The notes: generated by a model not told the origin, from the letters alone. A stretch of DNA of 64,000 nucleotides from Asaia bogorensis NBRC 16594 (GCF_001547995.1 NZ_AP014690.1:981001-1045000), one strand, 5' to 3'; shown: positions 8,260 to 17,841, counted from the stretch's first letter. Made by a program: numbers and translations.

Positions 8260-10131
8260 ATGACCCTGCAAGATGTGCCCCGCCCCGCAATCCTTCTCGT
8301 TGAGGAGTCGGATATACAGGCGCAAGCCCTGACGCTTCTGCTTGAAGAAGCAGGGTTTGTCGTCCGGCGCGTGGCCAGCGGTGAAGAAGCCCTGACCTGC
8401 CTTGATGACGGCCTGCCGGATCTGGTGGTGGCTGACTACCACCTACCTGGCATGAATGGCGGGCAGATGGCGCGTCAGTTCCGCATGAACGCCCAGACGC
8501 GCTCGATCCCCATCCTGATGCTGACCGAAGATGTCGGGCCCGGACTGGAGCGTGAAGGGCTCGAAAGCGGCGCGGATGCCTATATCTCCAAATCGGCCCA
8601 TCCTGACCTGCTGGTGCTGCGCATCCGTGCGCTGCTGCGAGAGGGCTCGGATTTTCTTCAGGCCGAAGAGGCTGGACGTTTTCGCCGGGCGCGTATCGTT
8701 ATCGTCACGAGCCCCCATACCGAGGATTTCGAGGACGAGCCGGGCGACAATGCCAATTGGGAACGCGATTCCTCCGGTGCGTCTCTGGGGGAGCTGCTTT
8801 GGCGCGATGGCCATACGGTCACCACGGTTACCGCCTCGGGCGAGCTGATCCATGGGGGCTGGCTCGGGGGCGAGGAGGGGCCGGATTGTCTGGTGCTCGA
8901 CCTCACATCGCGCTTGCTCGATGGCGTGAATTTCTGCCGCCGTCTCGATGCGCGCCGTCAGGATGTGCTTGAGGCCGGAGGAACATCCTTCCGGATCCTC
9001 GGCATTGTCGATGCTGACCGGTTCAGGCGTCACTCTGCGGCAGATCTGTTCGATGCGGGGCTGGATGACCTGGTGCCCAGCGACATTGCCCCCGATGTTC
9101 TGGCGCTGCGCATCCGGGTGCTGGTGCGTCGCAAGCTGGCTCAGGACGAGATCAGACAGCAGGAAATCAAGCGTCAGGTGCGTGAAGTGGCGCTTCAGAC
9201 AGCGCAGAGCGAGGCCCGCGCCATTGCTGCCAAGGCCGCGATGGCCGAGGCGCTGGCCCACGCTAATTCAGAACTGGCCGATGCCAATGCGCGACTGATC
9301 GAGACACAGGCCAAGCTGGTGCAGACAGCCAAGATGGCCTCGCTCGGCGAGCTCGTGGCAGGCATCGCCCACGAGATCAACAACCCGCTCGCCTTCACCC
9401 TGGCGCACGAGGAAACCATCGCACGCGCCCTGCAGCGGCTTACGGAGTCCGAGGGGCCTCTTCTGCCAGCACAGCTCGCGCTGCTCGAGAAATGTTCGAG
9501 CCGTATCGGCGCGATGCGGCTGGGGCTGCAGCGCATCCAGAATCTGGTGCTGAGCCTGAGGCGTTTCTCACGTCTCGATGAAAGCGCTTTTCAGGATACT
9601 GACGTGGTCGAGGCAATCGATACCGCGCTCGCCCTTCTGGCGCATAAATTTGGCCGCGAGATTACGGTGGAGCGCCATCTGTCGGCCCCACGCATGCTGG
9701 TCTGCCAGCCGGCCCTTCTGCATCAGGTGGTCATGAATATCGTCAGCAACGCAGCCGATGCCATACGCTCGCGCGCAGAGGCAGAGGGGCTCGAGGCCGG
9801 GGCGCCCAGCGGCAAGATCGTGATCCGGACCGTTCTGAAGCAGGAGGGATCAGATGCAAATTATGTGATCAGCGTGGCAGATGACGGACCGGGTGTGCCC
9901 GCCGCCCTGCGCGCTCGTGTGTTCGAGCCGTTCTTCACGACCAAGCCTGTCGGTATGGGAACGGGGCTGGGGCTGGCAATTGCCTATGGCGTGATCGAGG
10001 CGCATGGCGGCACGATTGATATAGAGGACGCGAATCTCGAGGGTGGACGCGATGTGGGGGCCTGTTTCACGCTCTCCGTTCCGGTGCGCCTTACCCCTAC
10101 GGGACCGGTGACGATAGGACGCAGCGCATGA
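8260..10131 (+). CDS. response regulator-histidine kinase hybrid (REC-REC-like-coiled coil-HisKA-HATPase)
   Basis: 623 residues without membrane helices, so cytoplasmic. A normal REC domain lies at 10-125 (phosphoacceptor Asp59 in V-V-A-D-Y-H-L-P-G-M). A second REC-like domain (about 145-300) keeps an Asp in L-V-L-D-L-T but lacks the usual late Lys. An Ala/Glu-rich coiled coil (300-355) leads to HisKA with His371 (G-I-A-H-E-I-N-N-P), then HATPase with N-box, D-D-G-P-G-V, F-E-P-F-F-T-T-K and G-T-G-L-G-L. The stop overlaps the next kinase gene by 4 bp (ATGA), so the two are probably made together and may exchange phosphate. The input signal is unknown. Confidence 0.85.
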   Translation: MTLQDVPRPAILLVEESDIQAQALTLLLEEAGFVVRRVASGEEALTCLDDGLPDLVVADYHLPGMNGGQMARQFRMNAQTRSIPILMLTEDVGPGLEREGLESGADAYISKSAHPDLLVLRIRALLREGSDFLQAEEAGRFRRARIVIVTSPHTEDFEDEPGDNANWERDSSGASLGELLWRDGHTVTTVTASGELIHGGWLGGEEGPDCLVLDLTSRLLDGVNFCRRLDARRQDVLEAGGTSFRILGIVDADRFRRHSAADLFDAGLDDLVPSDIAPDVLALRIRVLVRRKLAQDEIRQQEIKRQVREVALQTAQSEARAIAAKAAMAEALAHANSELADANARLIETQAKLVQTAKMASLGELVAGIAHEINNPLAFTLAHEETIARALQRLTESEGPLLPAQLALLEKCSSRIGAMRLGLQRIQNLVLSLRRFSRLDESAFQDTDVVEAIDTALALLAHKFGREITVERHLSAPRMLVCQPALLHQVVMNIVSNAADAIRSRAEAEGLEAGAPSGKIVIRTVLKQEGSDANYVISVADDGPGVPAALRARVFEPFFTTKPVGMGTGLGLAIAYGVIEAHGGTIDIEDANLEGGRDVGACFTLSVPVRLTPTGPVTIGRSA

Positions 10132-12053
10132 AACGGACCGAAATGAGCGTACCCTTCGGGAGGAGCCGTATCCTCCTGGTGGATGATGAAGCTGAAATTC
10201 TGGTCGCGCTGACCGATCTGCTGGAAGACGAATTCGATATTCTCTCCAGTACAGACCCGCTGGAGGCGCTCGAATTCCTGCGCAAGTCACCCGATATCGC
10301 GGTGATTGTCTCCGATCAGCGCATGCCCAACATGACGGGCGATGTGATGCTGAGCAAGGCGCGGGACTATTCCGATGCGCGTGGAATTCTCCTGACCGGT
10401 TATGCCGATCTGGCCGCCGTGGTTGCCGCCCTCAATCAGGGCAGGATCCAGTTTTATGCCCACAAGCCGTGGGAATCCGACTCACTGCGCGCGATGGTGC
10501 GTGAGGTTGCAGCCCATCACCGCCTCGAGCGGGCATTGATGATGGAGCGCGTGCTTTTGCATGGCGCACTGGAATCGGTGCCGATGGATGTCGTGTTTTC
10601 TGAGGCCGATGGCACGGTACTGCGCCACAATATCGAGGTCGAGGTCACGCCGGATAGCAGGGGCGATATCGCTGAGGACTCCCTGTTCAACGATGCCCTT
10701 CGACCCGATATCGCCGCCATGCGTGAGGAGACCCGAAGCGAGGGCGAGGTCTCGCGGCTGGTGTCGGAGCATACGGCTGACGGGGTGAGGTGGCACGAGA
10801 TCACGCGCCAGACCCTGCCCTGGCCGCGCAATGCGCTGGGTGTCCCTTTCCCGAGCGCGCAGCGTTGGCAGATGATGCTCGACCGGGACGTGACAGAGCG
10901 CCTCGCGATGGAGGAGCGCCTGCGTCAGGATGACAAGATGCATGCTCTTGGCACACTCGCCGGGGGGATTGCGCATGACTTCAACAACCTGCTGACCGCC
11001 ATGCTGGGCTCGCTCGAATTGCTGCAGGACATGACCCCTGCGGTAAACCCGACCGTGACCAAGCTTTTCGACAATGCCCTTGAATCGGCCCGTCGCGGTA
11101 CGGTTCTGACCCGCCGTCTGCTCGAATTCGGCCGGCCGAAACCCATGGCGCTGCGTCCGGTCAATCTGGTCGAGATGATCTGGAGCATGCACGACCTGAT
11201 CGTGCAGAGCCTGAGCCGGGCAAGCGATCTGCGCGGCGAAACGGGCCGTTGCACGATCGATCTCTCTGCCGTGCCGCGAGATCTGGTCATGCCCCCCGTG
11301 ATGAGTGACTCCGGCCAGCTTGAAATGGCCCTGCTCAACCTGTGTATCAATGCCCGCGATGCCATGCCGGATGGCGGTGTCATTAGTATTGCGCTCAGCC
11401 ATGAGGCTCATGCCCCCGAAGGTGAGCGCGTTGTGCTCTCGGTCGATGATCAGGGCTGCGGCATGCCGCCGGAGATCGTGCGCCGTATCTTCGAACCTTT
11501 TTTCACGACGAAGGGCCTTGGAAGCGGCACGGGTCTGGGGCTTTCGACCATCTACGGGTTCCTGCAGCGCAGCGGGGGGGATATCCGTGTCGAGAGCACG
11601 CCGGGCGAAGGCACACGCATGATCATGCTTCTGCCTGTCAGCCACGAGGCGACGGCAGGGGCGCAGCAGGAGGCGGTCGAGGTTGTTTCGGGGCCGCGCA
11701 AGCTGCGTGTGTTGCTGGCTGATGATGAACCCGGTGTGCGGCTCGTTACGGCGCAATTCCTCTCGCAGGACGGTCATGAGGTGATCAGCGTTGCGGATGG
11801 CAAGGATGTGATTGCCTGCCTGGCTGCGGGTGAACATTTCGATCTGGTTGTGCTCGATCTGCTGATGCCGGGCATGGGCGGCCGCGAATGCGGCGCCATC
11901 CTGGCGGAGAAATATCCCGCTCTGCCGGTGCTTTACGTCAGTGGTTACGCCGACCCCGAAAACCTGCCTGCCGATGCTTTCGTGCTGGGCAAGCCCTTCA
12001 CCCCGGTGGAGTTGCGTCAGGCAATCGCCACCACGCTGCGTAACTGGGCATAG
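10128..12053 (+). CDS. hybrid sensor histidine kinase (REC-PAS-HisKA-HATPase-REC)
   Basis: 641 residues, no membrane helix. The N-terminal REC has Asp63 in V-S-D-Q-R-M-P and an H-K-P-W motif. A PAS-like region (about 150-265) follows, then HisKA with His283 (G-G-I-A-H-D-F-N-N-L), HATPase (D-D-Q-G-C-G-M, F-E-P-F-F-T-T-K, G-T-G-L-G-L) and a C-terminal REC with Asp577 (V-V-L-D-L-L-M-P-G-M-G). Having both input and output receiver domains suggests a phosphorelay with the preceding kinase. No DNA-binding regulator is adjacent. hslV starts 43 bp downstream. Confidence 0.87.
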   Translation: MKRTEMSVPFGRSRILLVDDEAEILVALTDLLEDEFDILSSTDPLEALEFLRKSPDIAVIVSDQRMPNMTGDVMLSKARDYSDARGILLTGYADLAAVVAALNQGRIQFYAHKPWESDSLRAMVREVAAHHRLERALMMERVLLHGALESVPMDVVFSEADGTVLRHNIEVEVTPDSRGDIAEDSLFNDALRPDIAAMREETRSEGEVSRLVSEHTADGVRWHEITRQTLPWPRNALGVPFPSAQRWQMMLDRDVTERLAMEERLRQDDKMHALGTLAGGIAHDFNNLLTAMLGSLELLQDMTPAVNPTVTKLFDNALESARRGTVLTRRLLEFGRPKPMALRPVNLVEMIWSMHDLIVQSLSRASDLRGETGRCTIDLSAVPRDLVMPPVMSDSGQLEMALLNLCINARDAMPDGGVISIALSHEAHAPEGERVVLSVDDQGCGMPPEIVRRIFEPFFTTKGLGSGTGLGLSTIYGFLQRSGGDIRVESTPGEGTRMIMLLPVSHEATAGAQQEAVEVVSGPRKLRVLLADDEPGVRLVTAQFLSQDGHEVISVADGKDVIACLAAGEHFDLVVLDLLMPGMGGRECGAILAEKYPALPVLYVSGYADPENLPADAFVLGKPFTPVELRQAIATTLRNWA

Positions 12054-12095
12054 GGCGGGCTTGTCTCTCTGCGCGCAGGGCTTATGTGAAGAGGC

Positions 12096-12677
12096 ATGCA
12101 CACTCATTCCTCTTCCCCCCATGACCCTGTTGGCTGGCATGGCACCACCATCCTTTGCGTTCGTCGCGACGGACAGGTGGCCATGGCGGGTGACGGGCAG
12201 GTTACGCTTGGCCAGACGGTCATCAAGGGCAATGCCCGCAAGGTACGCCGCATAGGGCCCAAGAACTCGATTCTAGCCGGGTTCGCCGGGGCAACAGCTG
12301 ATGCCTTCACCCTGATCGAGCGCCTCGAAGCCAAGCTGGAGCGCTATCCTGATCAGCTTGAACGGGCCTGTGTCGATCTGGCGAAAGACTGGCGCACGGA
12401 TCGCTATCTGCGCCGGCTGGAGGCCATGATGGCGGTGGCCGATGCCCATCGCTCCTTCACACTGACCGGCAATGGCGACGTGCTTGAGCCTGAGGACGGA
12501 ATCATCGCGATCGGCTCCGGCGGCAATTACGCGCTTTCGGCCGCGCGTGCGCTCATCGATATCGAGGGGCTGAGTGCCGAGGATGTGGCCCGCCGTGCGA
12601 TGAAGATTGCGGGCGATATCTGCGTCTACACCAATCATTCGGTCCGGGTGGAATTGCTGGGCGGAGAGTCGCTGTAA
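12096..12677 (+). CDS. hslV: ATP-dependent protease subunit HslV
   Basis: 193 residues. Proteolytic core of HslUV, an N-terminal-threonine peptidase forming two hexameric rings. After a 16-residue leader (M-H-T-H...W-H-G) comes T-T-I-L-C-V-R-R; Thr17 is the expected nucleophile exposed after leader removal, as in other alphaproteobacterial HslV. A-G-D-G-Q-V-T and G-N-A-R-K-V-R-R are the family signatures. Its TAA overlaps the hslU ATG by one base (TAATG). Confidence 0.95.
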   Translation: MHTHSSSPHDPVGWHGTTILCVRRDGQVAMAGDGQVTLGQTVIKGNARKVRRIGPKNSILAGFAGATADAFTLIERLEAKLERYPDQLERACVDLAKDWRTDRYLRRLEAMMAVADAHRSFTLTGNGDVLEPEDGIIAIGSGGNYALSAARALIDIEGLSAEDVARRAMKIAGDICVYTNHSVRVELLGGESL

Positions 12678-13993
12678 TGGAAATTCCGAATTACTCGCCG
12701 CGTGAGATTGTCTCCGAGCTTGATCGCTTCATTATCGGTCAGAACGAGGCCAAGCGGGCTGTGGCTATTGCCATGCGCAACCGCTGGCGCCGTGCGCAAC
12801 TACCCGAAGGGTTGCGTGAAGAGGTCGTGCCAAAGAATATCCTCATGATCGGGCCAACCGGCTGCGGCAAGACCGAGATCGCCCGCCGTCTGGCGCGTCT
12901 GGCACAATCGCCTTTCCTGAAGGTCGAGGCCACCAAGTTCACCGAGGTCGGCTATGTCGGGCGTGATGTGGAATCCATCGTGCGCGATCTGGTCGAGGTG
13001 TCACTCACCATGCTGCGTGAGGCCCGGCGCAAGGACGTGAATGCCAAGGCCGAGCTTGCCGCCGAATCCCGCCTTGTCGACGCGCTGGTCGGTGAAGGGG
13101 CCACGGCGGACACCAAGACCAAGTTCCGCCAGATGCTTCGTAATGGCGAACTCGAGGACAAGGAAATCGAGATTCAGGTGGGGCGTGAGCCGGGCGCGGG
13201 TGAGATGCCCGACATGGCGGGTGGCACGGTCATGAATGCCGCTGCCTTTGGCGATCTCATGAAAAACCTCATGAACCGCTCCCCCCAGAAGCGTCGCCTG
13301 ACGATCGCTGCCGCGCGTCAGCTTCTGATCCGCGAGGAAGCCGACCGGCTGGTGGATAACGACGCACTGACCCAGGATGCAGTGCGTCATGCGCAGGATC
13401 ACGGCATCGTCTTTCTCGATGAGATCGACAAGGTCTGCGCCCGCTCGGGTGAAGGCGGTGGACGGGGTGGCGATATCTCGCGTGAGGGCGTGCAGCGCGA
13501 TCTTCTGCCGCTGATCGAGGGAACGACGGTCACCACCAAATACGGGCCGGTGAAAACCGACCATATCCTGTTCATCGCATCCGGGGCCTTTCATCTGGCA
13601 AAGCCCTCGGACCTGCTGCCTGAGTTGCAGGGGCGTCTGCCTATTCGCGTTGAGCTGGCTGGTTTGACACGTGAGGACCTCAAGCGCATCCTGCTCGAGC
13701 CTGAGCACTCTTTGCTCAAGCAATATGTCTCTCTTCTTGGCACCGAAAATCTTACGCTCTCCTTTGAGGACGGCGCGGTGGATGCGCTCGCCGAAGTGGC
13801 GGCGGATATCAATGAACGTGTCGAGAATATCGGTGCCCGTCGTCTTGCGACGGTCATGGAGCGCCTGCTGGAAGATGTTTCCTTCAGGGCGTCTGACCGG
13901 AGCGGGGATACTGTGGTGATTACCGCGCAGGATGTGCAGGAGCGCGTTGCGCCTCTGGCCCGCAAGGGCGATCTGAGCAGGTTCATCCTGTGA
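12677..13993 (+). CDS. hslU: ATP-dependent protease ATPase subunit HslU
   Basis: 438 residues, the usual length. AAA+ unfoldase that feeds substrates to HslV. Walker A G-P-T-G-C-G-K-T (59-66), Walker B V-F-L-D-E-I-D-K, an inserted I-domain (about 110-240) and the sensor-2 region near the C-terminus (E-N-I-G-A-R-R) are all intact. The N-terminal [10 protein letters not shown] is typical. It overlaps the sufE start by 4 bp (GTGA). Confidence 0.96.
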   Translation: MEIPNYSPREIVSELDRFIIGQNEAKRAVAIAMRNRWRRAQLPEGLREEVVPKNILMIGPTGCGKTEIARRLARLAQSPFLKVEATKFTEVGYVGRDVESIVRDLVEVSLTMLREARRKDVNAKAELAAESRLVDALVGEGATADTKTKFRQMLRNGELEDKEIEIQVGREPGAGEMPDMAGGTVMNAAAFGDLMKNLMNRSPQKRRLTIAAARQLLIREEADRLVDNDALTQDAVRHAQDHGIVFLDEIDKVCARSGEGGGRGGDISREGVQRDLLPLIEGTTVTTKYGPVKTDHILFIASGAFHLAKPSDLLPELQGRLPIRVELAGLTREDLKRILLEPEHSLLKQYVSLLGTENLTLSFEDGAVDALAEVAADINERVENIGARRLATVMERLLEDVSFRASDRSGDTVVITAQDVQERVAPLARKGDLSRFIL

Positions 13994-14439
13994 GCGGCGC
14001 GGTAACGGATCTCCCTTTCGTCCAGCCCGTGGATGGCACGGCGGCGGAGGCCATTGCGTCGATCGGCGATGAACTTGCCTTGTTCGATGACTGGATGGAT
14101 CGCTACGAATACATCATCGAGATGGGGCGCAACCTCCCGCCCTTTCCTGCTGAGTGGCAGAATGATGGGCATCGTGTGCCCGGCTGCCAGAGCCAGGTCT
14201 GGCTTGAGGCGCATGAGTCAGATGGCCGCCTGTTCTTCGCCGGTGCGTCCGATGCGGCCATCGTGAATGGGTTGGTGGCTCTGCTGCTGCGCGTCTATTC
14301 CGGGCGTGACCGGGCGGAGATCGAGGCGACGGACCCGACATTCCTGCATGATCTGGGACTGGTGAAGGCGCTCTCGACCAACCGTGGCAATGGGGTTGAG
14401 GCAATGGCCCAGGCCATACGGGCCCGAGCCCGGGCCTGA
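13990..14439 (+). CDS. sufE: SufE-type cysteine desulfuration protein
   Basis: 149 residues starting with GTG at 13990, coupled to the hslU stop. SufE accepts the persulfide from a SufS-type cysteine desulfurase for Fe-S cluster assembly. The acceptor is Cys66 in V-P-G-C-Q-S-Q-V-W, the family signature, and the W-M-D-R-Y-x-Y-I-I-E-M-G-R helix precedes it. The gene stands apart from suf genes here, joined to a protease operon. A bidirectional terminator follows 31 bp after the stop. Confidence 0.92.
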   Translation: MSGAVTDLPFVQPVDGTAAEAIASIGDELALFDDWMDRYEYIIEMGRNLPPFPAEWQNDGHRVPGCQSQVWLEAHESDGRLFFAGASDAAIVNGLVALLLRVYSGRDRAEIEATDPTFLHDLGLVKALSTNRGNGVEAMAQAIRARARA

Positions 14440-14470
14440 TTTTGACAGGGTAGAACGGCAATCAAGAAAA

Positions 14471-14496
14471 AAGGCCCGGTCTCCCGGGCCTTTTTT
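14471..14496 (+). terminator. rho-independent terminator after sufE
   Basis: GGCCCGG (14473-14479), a TCTC loop, CCGGGCC (14484-14490), then six T. An A-run on the left means it can also serve the minus-strand gene at 14542. Confidence 0.88.
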
Positions 14497-14541
14497 ACAT
14501 GGAACAACCCGAACTGCGAGAGGCGGAGACCGCCCCCTAAA

Positions 14542-14784
14542 TCAGTTCTTGCCAGGGGCCCCATCAGCGGGGGTCGCGGGTGCGGTCGTCTTGCTATCGT
14601 CCTTGGAGGCGGCATCAGCCTTGCACTTGGTGAACTTGCCCTTGGCATCGCGGCATTTCTCGGCCTTCGGCTTTTCGCATTTCACGAACTTGCCCGAGGT
14701 CGCATCGCGGCAGGGCTTGGCGTAGGCAACAGGGGCTGCGGCTGTGCCGAGCAGCACGGTCAGAGCGAGAAATCCACGGAGCAT
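14542..14784 (-). CDS. small secreted protein with two C-R-D-A-x-G-K-F-x-K-C repeats
   Basis: 80 residues. A Sec signal peptide (1-22, cleavage expected after A-Y-A) is followed by two near-identical units, P-C-R-D-A-T-S-G-K-F-V-K-C and K-C-R-D-A-K-G-K-F-T-K-C, each with a Cys pair. The Lys/Ala/Asp-rich low-complexity tail ends G-A-P-G-K-N. The mature protein is very basic. I know of no assigned function; the Cys pairs could form disulfides or bind metal in the periplasm. It has its own transcript between two terminators. Confidence 0.75.
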   Translation of the reverse strand: MLRGFLALTVLLGTAAAPVAYAKPCRDATSGKFVKCEKPKAEKCRDAKGKFTKCKADAASKDDSKTTAPATPADGAPGKN

Positions 14785-14871
14785 GATGAAATCCTTGGCT
14801 GAGGTTTCAGCAACACTCTGACATTATTCGTCTCTGTGCAAGAGCCGTGCAGGCCCTTTGAAGCCAGGCAC

Positions 14872-14896
14872 AAAAAAACCCGCCAAAAGGCGGGTT
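14872..14896 (-). terminator. rho-independent terminator of gcd
   Basis: Read on the minus strand: an 8-bp stem GGTT-type arm (14889-14896) with AACCCGCC (14877-14884), a four-base loop, then a run of T (the A-run at 14872-14878 on the plus strand). It lies 26 bp past the gcd stop. Confidence 0.88.
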
Positions 14897-14921
14897 TTCC
14901 TGTTTCCGAAACCGGGAAGGA

Positions 14922-17339
14922 TCAGTTCGGCAGAGCGTAGGCGATGACGTAATCGCCCATCTTCGTGCCGAAAGAGCCGTGACCACCGGCATAGGTCACG
15001 ATGTACTGCTTGCCATTGGCAGAGTAGCTCATCGGGGTGGACTGGCCACCGGCGGGCAGACGGTCCTGCCACAGGGTTTCACCCGTCGTGACGTTGTATG
15101 CGCGGATGTAGAAATCCAGCGTGGACGTCAGGAAGGCGACGTTGCCGGCCGTGGTGAGCGGGCCACCGAGGCTGGGCACGCCAACCTTGAGCGGCGGAAG
15201 CTGGATGGGCAGGGCGCTATTGTACAGGCTGTCACGCAGCGTGCCATTGCGATGCTGCCAGACCACCTTGTTGGTGCGCAGATCGATACCAGCCATGTAG
15301 CCCCACGGCGGACGCTTGCACGGGATCGGCAGACCGATGCGTGTGGTGATCGGGTTCAGGAACGGGCTCAGCATGATGGCATAGGGTGCGCCATAGTTGT
15401 GCTGCAGGCCGGTCTCGCCGCCCGAACCCTTGGCGTCCTTTTCGGGCCAGAGCGGGTTACCCGGACCACGGGGAACCAGACGCGACACGAAAGGCAGGGC
15501 GATCGGGTTGGAGATGGCGATCTGACGCTGCGGATCGACAGCAAGACCACCCCACTCGAAGATACCCAGATTGCCCGGGAAGATCAGCGAGCCACGCTCG
15601 GACGGTGCCGTGAACGTGCCCTTGTAGTCGAGCTGATGGAATGCCACGCGGCAGATCAGCTGATCGAACACGGTGCCACCCCACATGTCCTTGCCCGTCA
15701 GCAGGGCCTTGGGGCGCAGCGTCAGATCAGAGAAGGGCTGTGTGGGAGCAACGTGATCGCTCTTAACCACTTCCTGCGGCACGGGAAGCTCGGGTGCAGG
15801 CACGATCAGCTTGCCGTCGCGACGGTCGAGAACGAAGATGTTGCCCGTCTTGGCCGGCGCGTAGATGGCCGGAATAACGGTGCCGTCCTTCTGGGTGATA
15901 TCCACAAGGCTCATCTGGGCCGGAAGATCCATGTCCCACAGATCGTGGTGCACGGTCTGGTAGCTCCAGGCCAGCTTGCCGGTATCGGCGTGCAGGGCGA
16001 GCACGGACGACGCATAGCGTTCGGCATCGGGGGTGCGGTTGCCGCCCCACTGGTCAGGGGTCTGAACGCCGGTCGGGATATAGACCAGGCCCAGATTGGC
16101 GTCATAGGACGCGGTGATCCACGAGTTGGGCGAGTTGGCGACGTATTTGTGGTCACCGCTTGGCATTTCGTTCGGGTCGGGGTTCGAGGGGTCGAACACC
16201 CAGACGAGCTTGCCTGTGAACAGGTCGAAAGCACGCGTAACGCCCGAGGGCTCCTTGGTGGAGTTGTTGTCGGTCACGGCCCCGGAAACGATCACGACCT
16301 TGTCTGTTACGACAGGCGGTGAGGTCGGCTCGTAGCCGCCAACATGGTCATACGGCATGTAAGGCGTACGCAGGTCGATCTCGCCATTATTGCCGAAGCT
16401 CGGGCAGGCCTTGCCGGTCTGGGCATCGACAGCGAACATGCGACCATCATTGACGGGCAGGAACAGGCGCTCATGGCACTCATCAGGGGCCGGCGTGCCA
16501 TCTGACGTGACGGCGCTGGCATCGGATTTGTGGTAGGTCACGCCACGGCAGGTCAGATGCTGGAAGCCTGGATTGACATAGAGATGGGGGTCGAACACCC
16601 ACTTCGTCTTGCCGGTTGCGCCATCGACGGCCCACAGCTTCTGGTGCAGCGAGCAGAAATACAGCGTGCCATTGACGGCAAGCGGTGTCGCTTCGTTGGT
16701 GGCTTCACCGGGGTCGTTCGGGCCCTTGAAGTCGCCCGTACGCATGGTCCAGGCAACCTTGAGCTTGCTGACATTGTCGGCATTGATCTGGGTGAGCGGG
16801 GAGAAGCGATCGCCATACTGGGTACGGCCATAGGCCTGCCAGTCGCCATCGGGCACCTGGGCGGCATCGCTGCCAGCGGCGGCGATCTTTTCGGTGGGCA
16901 GATTGCCCGCCTTGTCACCCGGATCCTGCACGAAGGCCACGACCACGACAATCAGCGCAAGGACGACGCTGCCGAGCAGGGGTAGGGTGGCGAGGCGGCT
17001 CGTGGTGATCTGGCGGCTGACGAACGGCAGGAGCAGCCAGATGCCGAGAATGGTGATGACGTCGCCGCGCGGCACGAGCGACCAGAAATCGATGCCGATT
17101 TCGCTGATCGCCCAGATGAGCGAGCCGAGAATGATCAGGGTATAGAGCCAGAAGGCGGCCGCGCGGCCCCTCCAGACGAGATAGGCGGTCGCCAGAAGGG
17201 CAATACCGCAGACTGCGTAATAAGGGGTGTCGCCATAGCTCAGGAGCCAGACACCGCCGAGTGTCAGATAAATGCCACAAAGGGCAAATATCACGGCGGT
17301 GAGGGCTGCCCAGAACCGCGGCCGGGAAACCGTGTTCAT
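14922..17339 (-). CDS. gcd: membrane-bound PQQ-dependent glucose dehydrogenase
   Basis: 805 residues. Oxidises glucose to glucono-lactone in the periplasm and passes electrons to ubiquinone, the hallmark of acetic acid bacteria. The N-terminal 150 residues hold five membrane helices (quinone site); the rest is an eight-bladed PQQ propeller with recurring W-x-x-D-x-x-T-G-K motifs. The proton-abstracting Asp466 in H-H-D-L-W-D-M-D falls at the same number as in E. coli GCD, and P-A-K-T-G-N supplies the conserved Lys near 497. The gene stands alone with its own terminator; an FNR-like box lies about 75 bp upstream. It probably feeds the same quinone pool as the CydAB oxidase. Confidence 0.96.
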   Translation of the reverse strand: MNTVSRPRFWAALTAVIFALCGIYLTLGGVWLLSYGDTPYYAVCGIALLATAYLVWRGRAAAFWLYTLIILGSLIWAISEIGIDFWSLVPRGDVITILGIWLLLPFVSRQITTSRLATLPLLGSVVLALIVVVVAFVQDPGDKAGNLPTEKIAAAGSDAAQVPDGDWQAYGRTQYGDRFSPLTQINADNVSKLKVAWTMRTGDFKGPNDPGEATNEATPLAVNGTLYFCSLHQKLWAVDGATGKTKWVFDPHLYVNPGFQHLTCRGVTYHKSDASAVTSDGTPAPDECHERLFLPVNDGRMFAVDAQTGKACPSFGNNGEIDLRTPYMPYDHVGGYEPTSPPVVTDKVVIVSGAVTDNNSTKEPSGVTRAFDLFTGKLVWVFDPSNPDPNEMPSGDHKYVANSPNSWITASYDANLGLVYIPTGVQTPDQWGGNRTPDAERYASSVLALHADTGKLAWSYQTVHHDLWDMDLPAQMSLVDITQKDGTVIPAIYAPAKTGNIFVLDRRDGKLIVPAPELPVPQEVVKSDHVAPTQPFSDLTLRPKALLTGKDMWGGTVFDQLICRVAFHQLDYKGTFTAPSERGSLIFPGNLGIFEWGGLAVDPQRQIAISNPIALPFVSRLVPRGPGNPLWPEKDAKGSGGETGLQHNYGAPYAIMLSPFLNPITTRIGLPIPCKRPPWGYMAGIDLRTNKVVWQHRNGTLRDSLYNSALPIQLPPLKVGVPSLGGPLTTAGNVAFLTSTLDFYIRAYNVTTGETLWQDRLPAGGQSTPMSYSANGKQYIVTYAGGHGSFGTKMGDYVIAYALPN

Positions 17340-17410
17340 GCGTCGTCCTATGTGTGGTTTCGTGTTCGGAAACGTTGCGAAAAGAGACCGCGTCGTAAAA
17401 GGCCCAAATG

Positions 17411-17424
17411 TTGATCTACGTCAA
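17411..17424. promoter_or_regulatory. FNR/CRP-family operator-like site
   Basis: TTGATCTACGTCAA matches the FNR/ANR/DNR consensus TTGAT-N4-ATCAA with one mismatch. It is about 75 bp upstream of the gcd start and about 200 bp upstream of rpmI. Regulation is inferred from the motif only. Confidence 0.45.
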
Positions 17425-17471
17425 GAACGTCCCATATTGTGGTTAAGGTTCTGTCTAACCCAAAGTAAATG

Positions 17472-17487
17472 TTTTAGCGCGTTAAAA
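17472..17487. promoter_or_regulatory. near-perfect 16-bp palindrome in the gcd-rpmI gap
   Basis: TTTTAGCGCGTTAAAA differs from a perfect palindrome only at the pair of positions 6 and 11, and AACCCA/TGGGTT arms flank it further out. It could be a repressor operator. Which of the divergent genes it serves is unclear. Confidence 0.35.
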
Positions 17488-17626
17488 TGGGTTGTGCAGG
17501 GCAGAGATATCCTTTAGGTGCCCCCTTTCGAACGCGCGTCCAGGCGATGGTAGGGCATGCCTGGCCGCTTGGTAACGCCCGCAAGCAATTGCGGGAGGTT
17601 GCCTGATATGTCGAGAGGAGAATGAA

Positions 17627-17830
17627 ATGCCCAAGATGAAGACCAAGTCGTCGGTCAAGAAGCGGTTCAAGATCACCGCGACCGGCAAGGTGATGTGCGG
17701 TCCCGGCAACAAGCGCCACGGCCTCATCAACCGTCCGCAGAAAATGAAGCGCACCAATCGCGGCCCGCAGACCATGACAGACATGGATGCGAAGACCGTG
17801 AAGCAGTGGGCCCCCTACGGACTGGCTTGA
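17627..17830 (+). CDS. rpmI: 50S ribosomal protein L35
   Basis: 67 residues; [14 protein letters not shown] is the L35 N-terminus and A-G-K-type basic patches follow (H-G-L-I-N-R-P). AGGAG lies just upstream (gagaggaga before the ATG). It is followed by rplT after 11 bp, the universal order. infC is not adjacent upstream, so the operon begins here. Confidence 0.97.
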
Positions 17831-17841
17831 GGAGCAGATAA

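Noticed and set aside
10482..12140. 552-codon open frame antisense to the second hybrid kinase
   Set aside because: Shadow of a GC-rich gene; the plus-strand gene has complete REC, HisKA and HATPase motifs.
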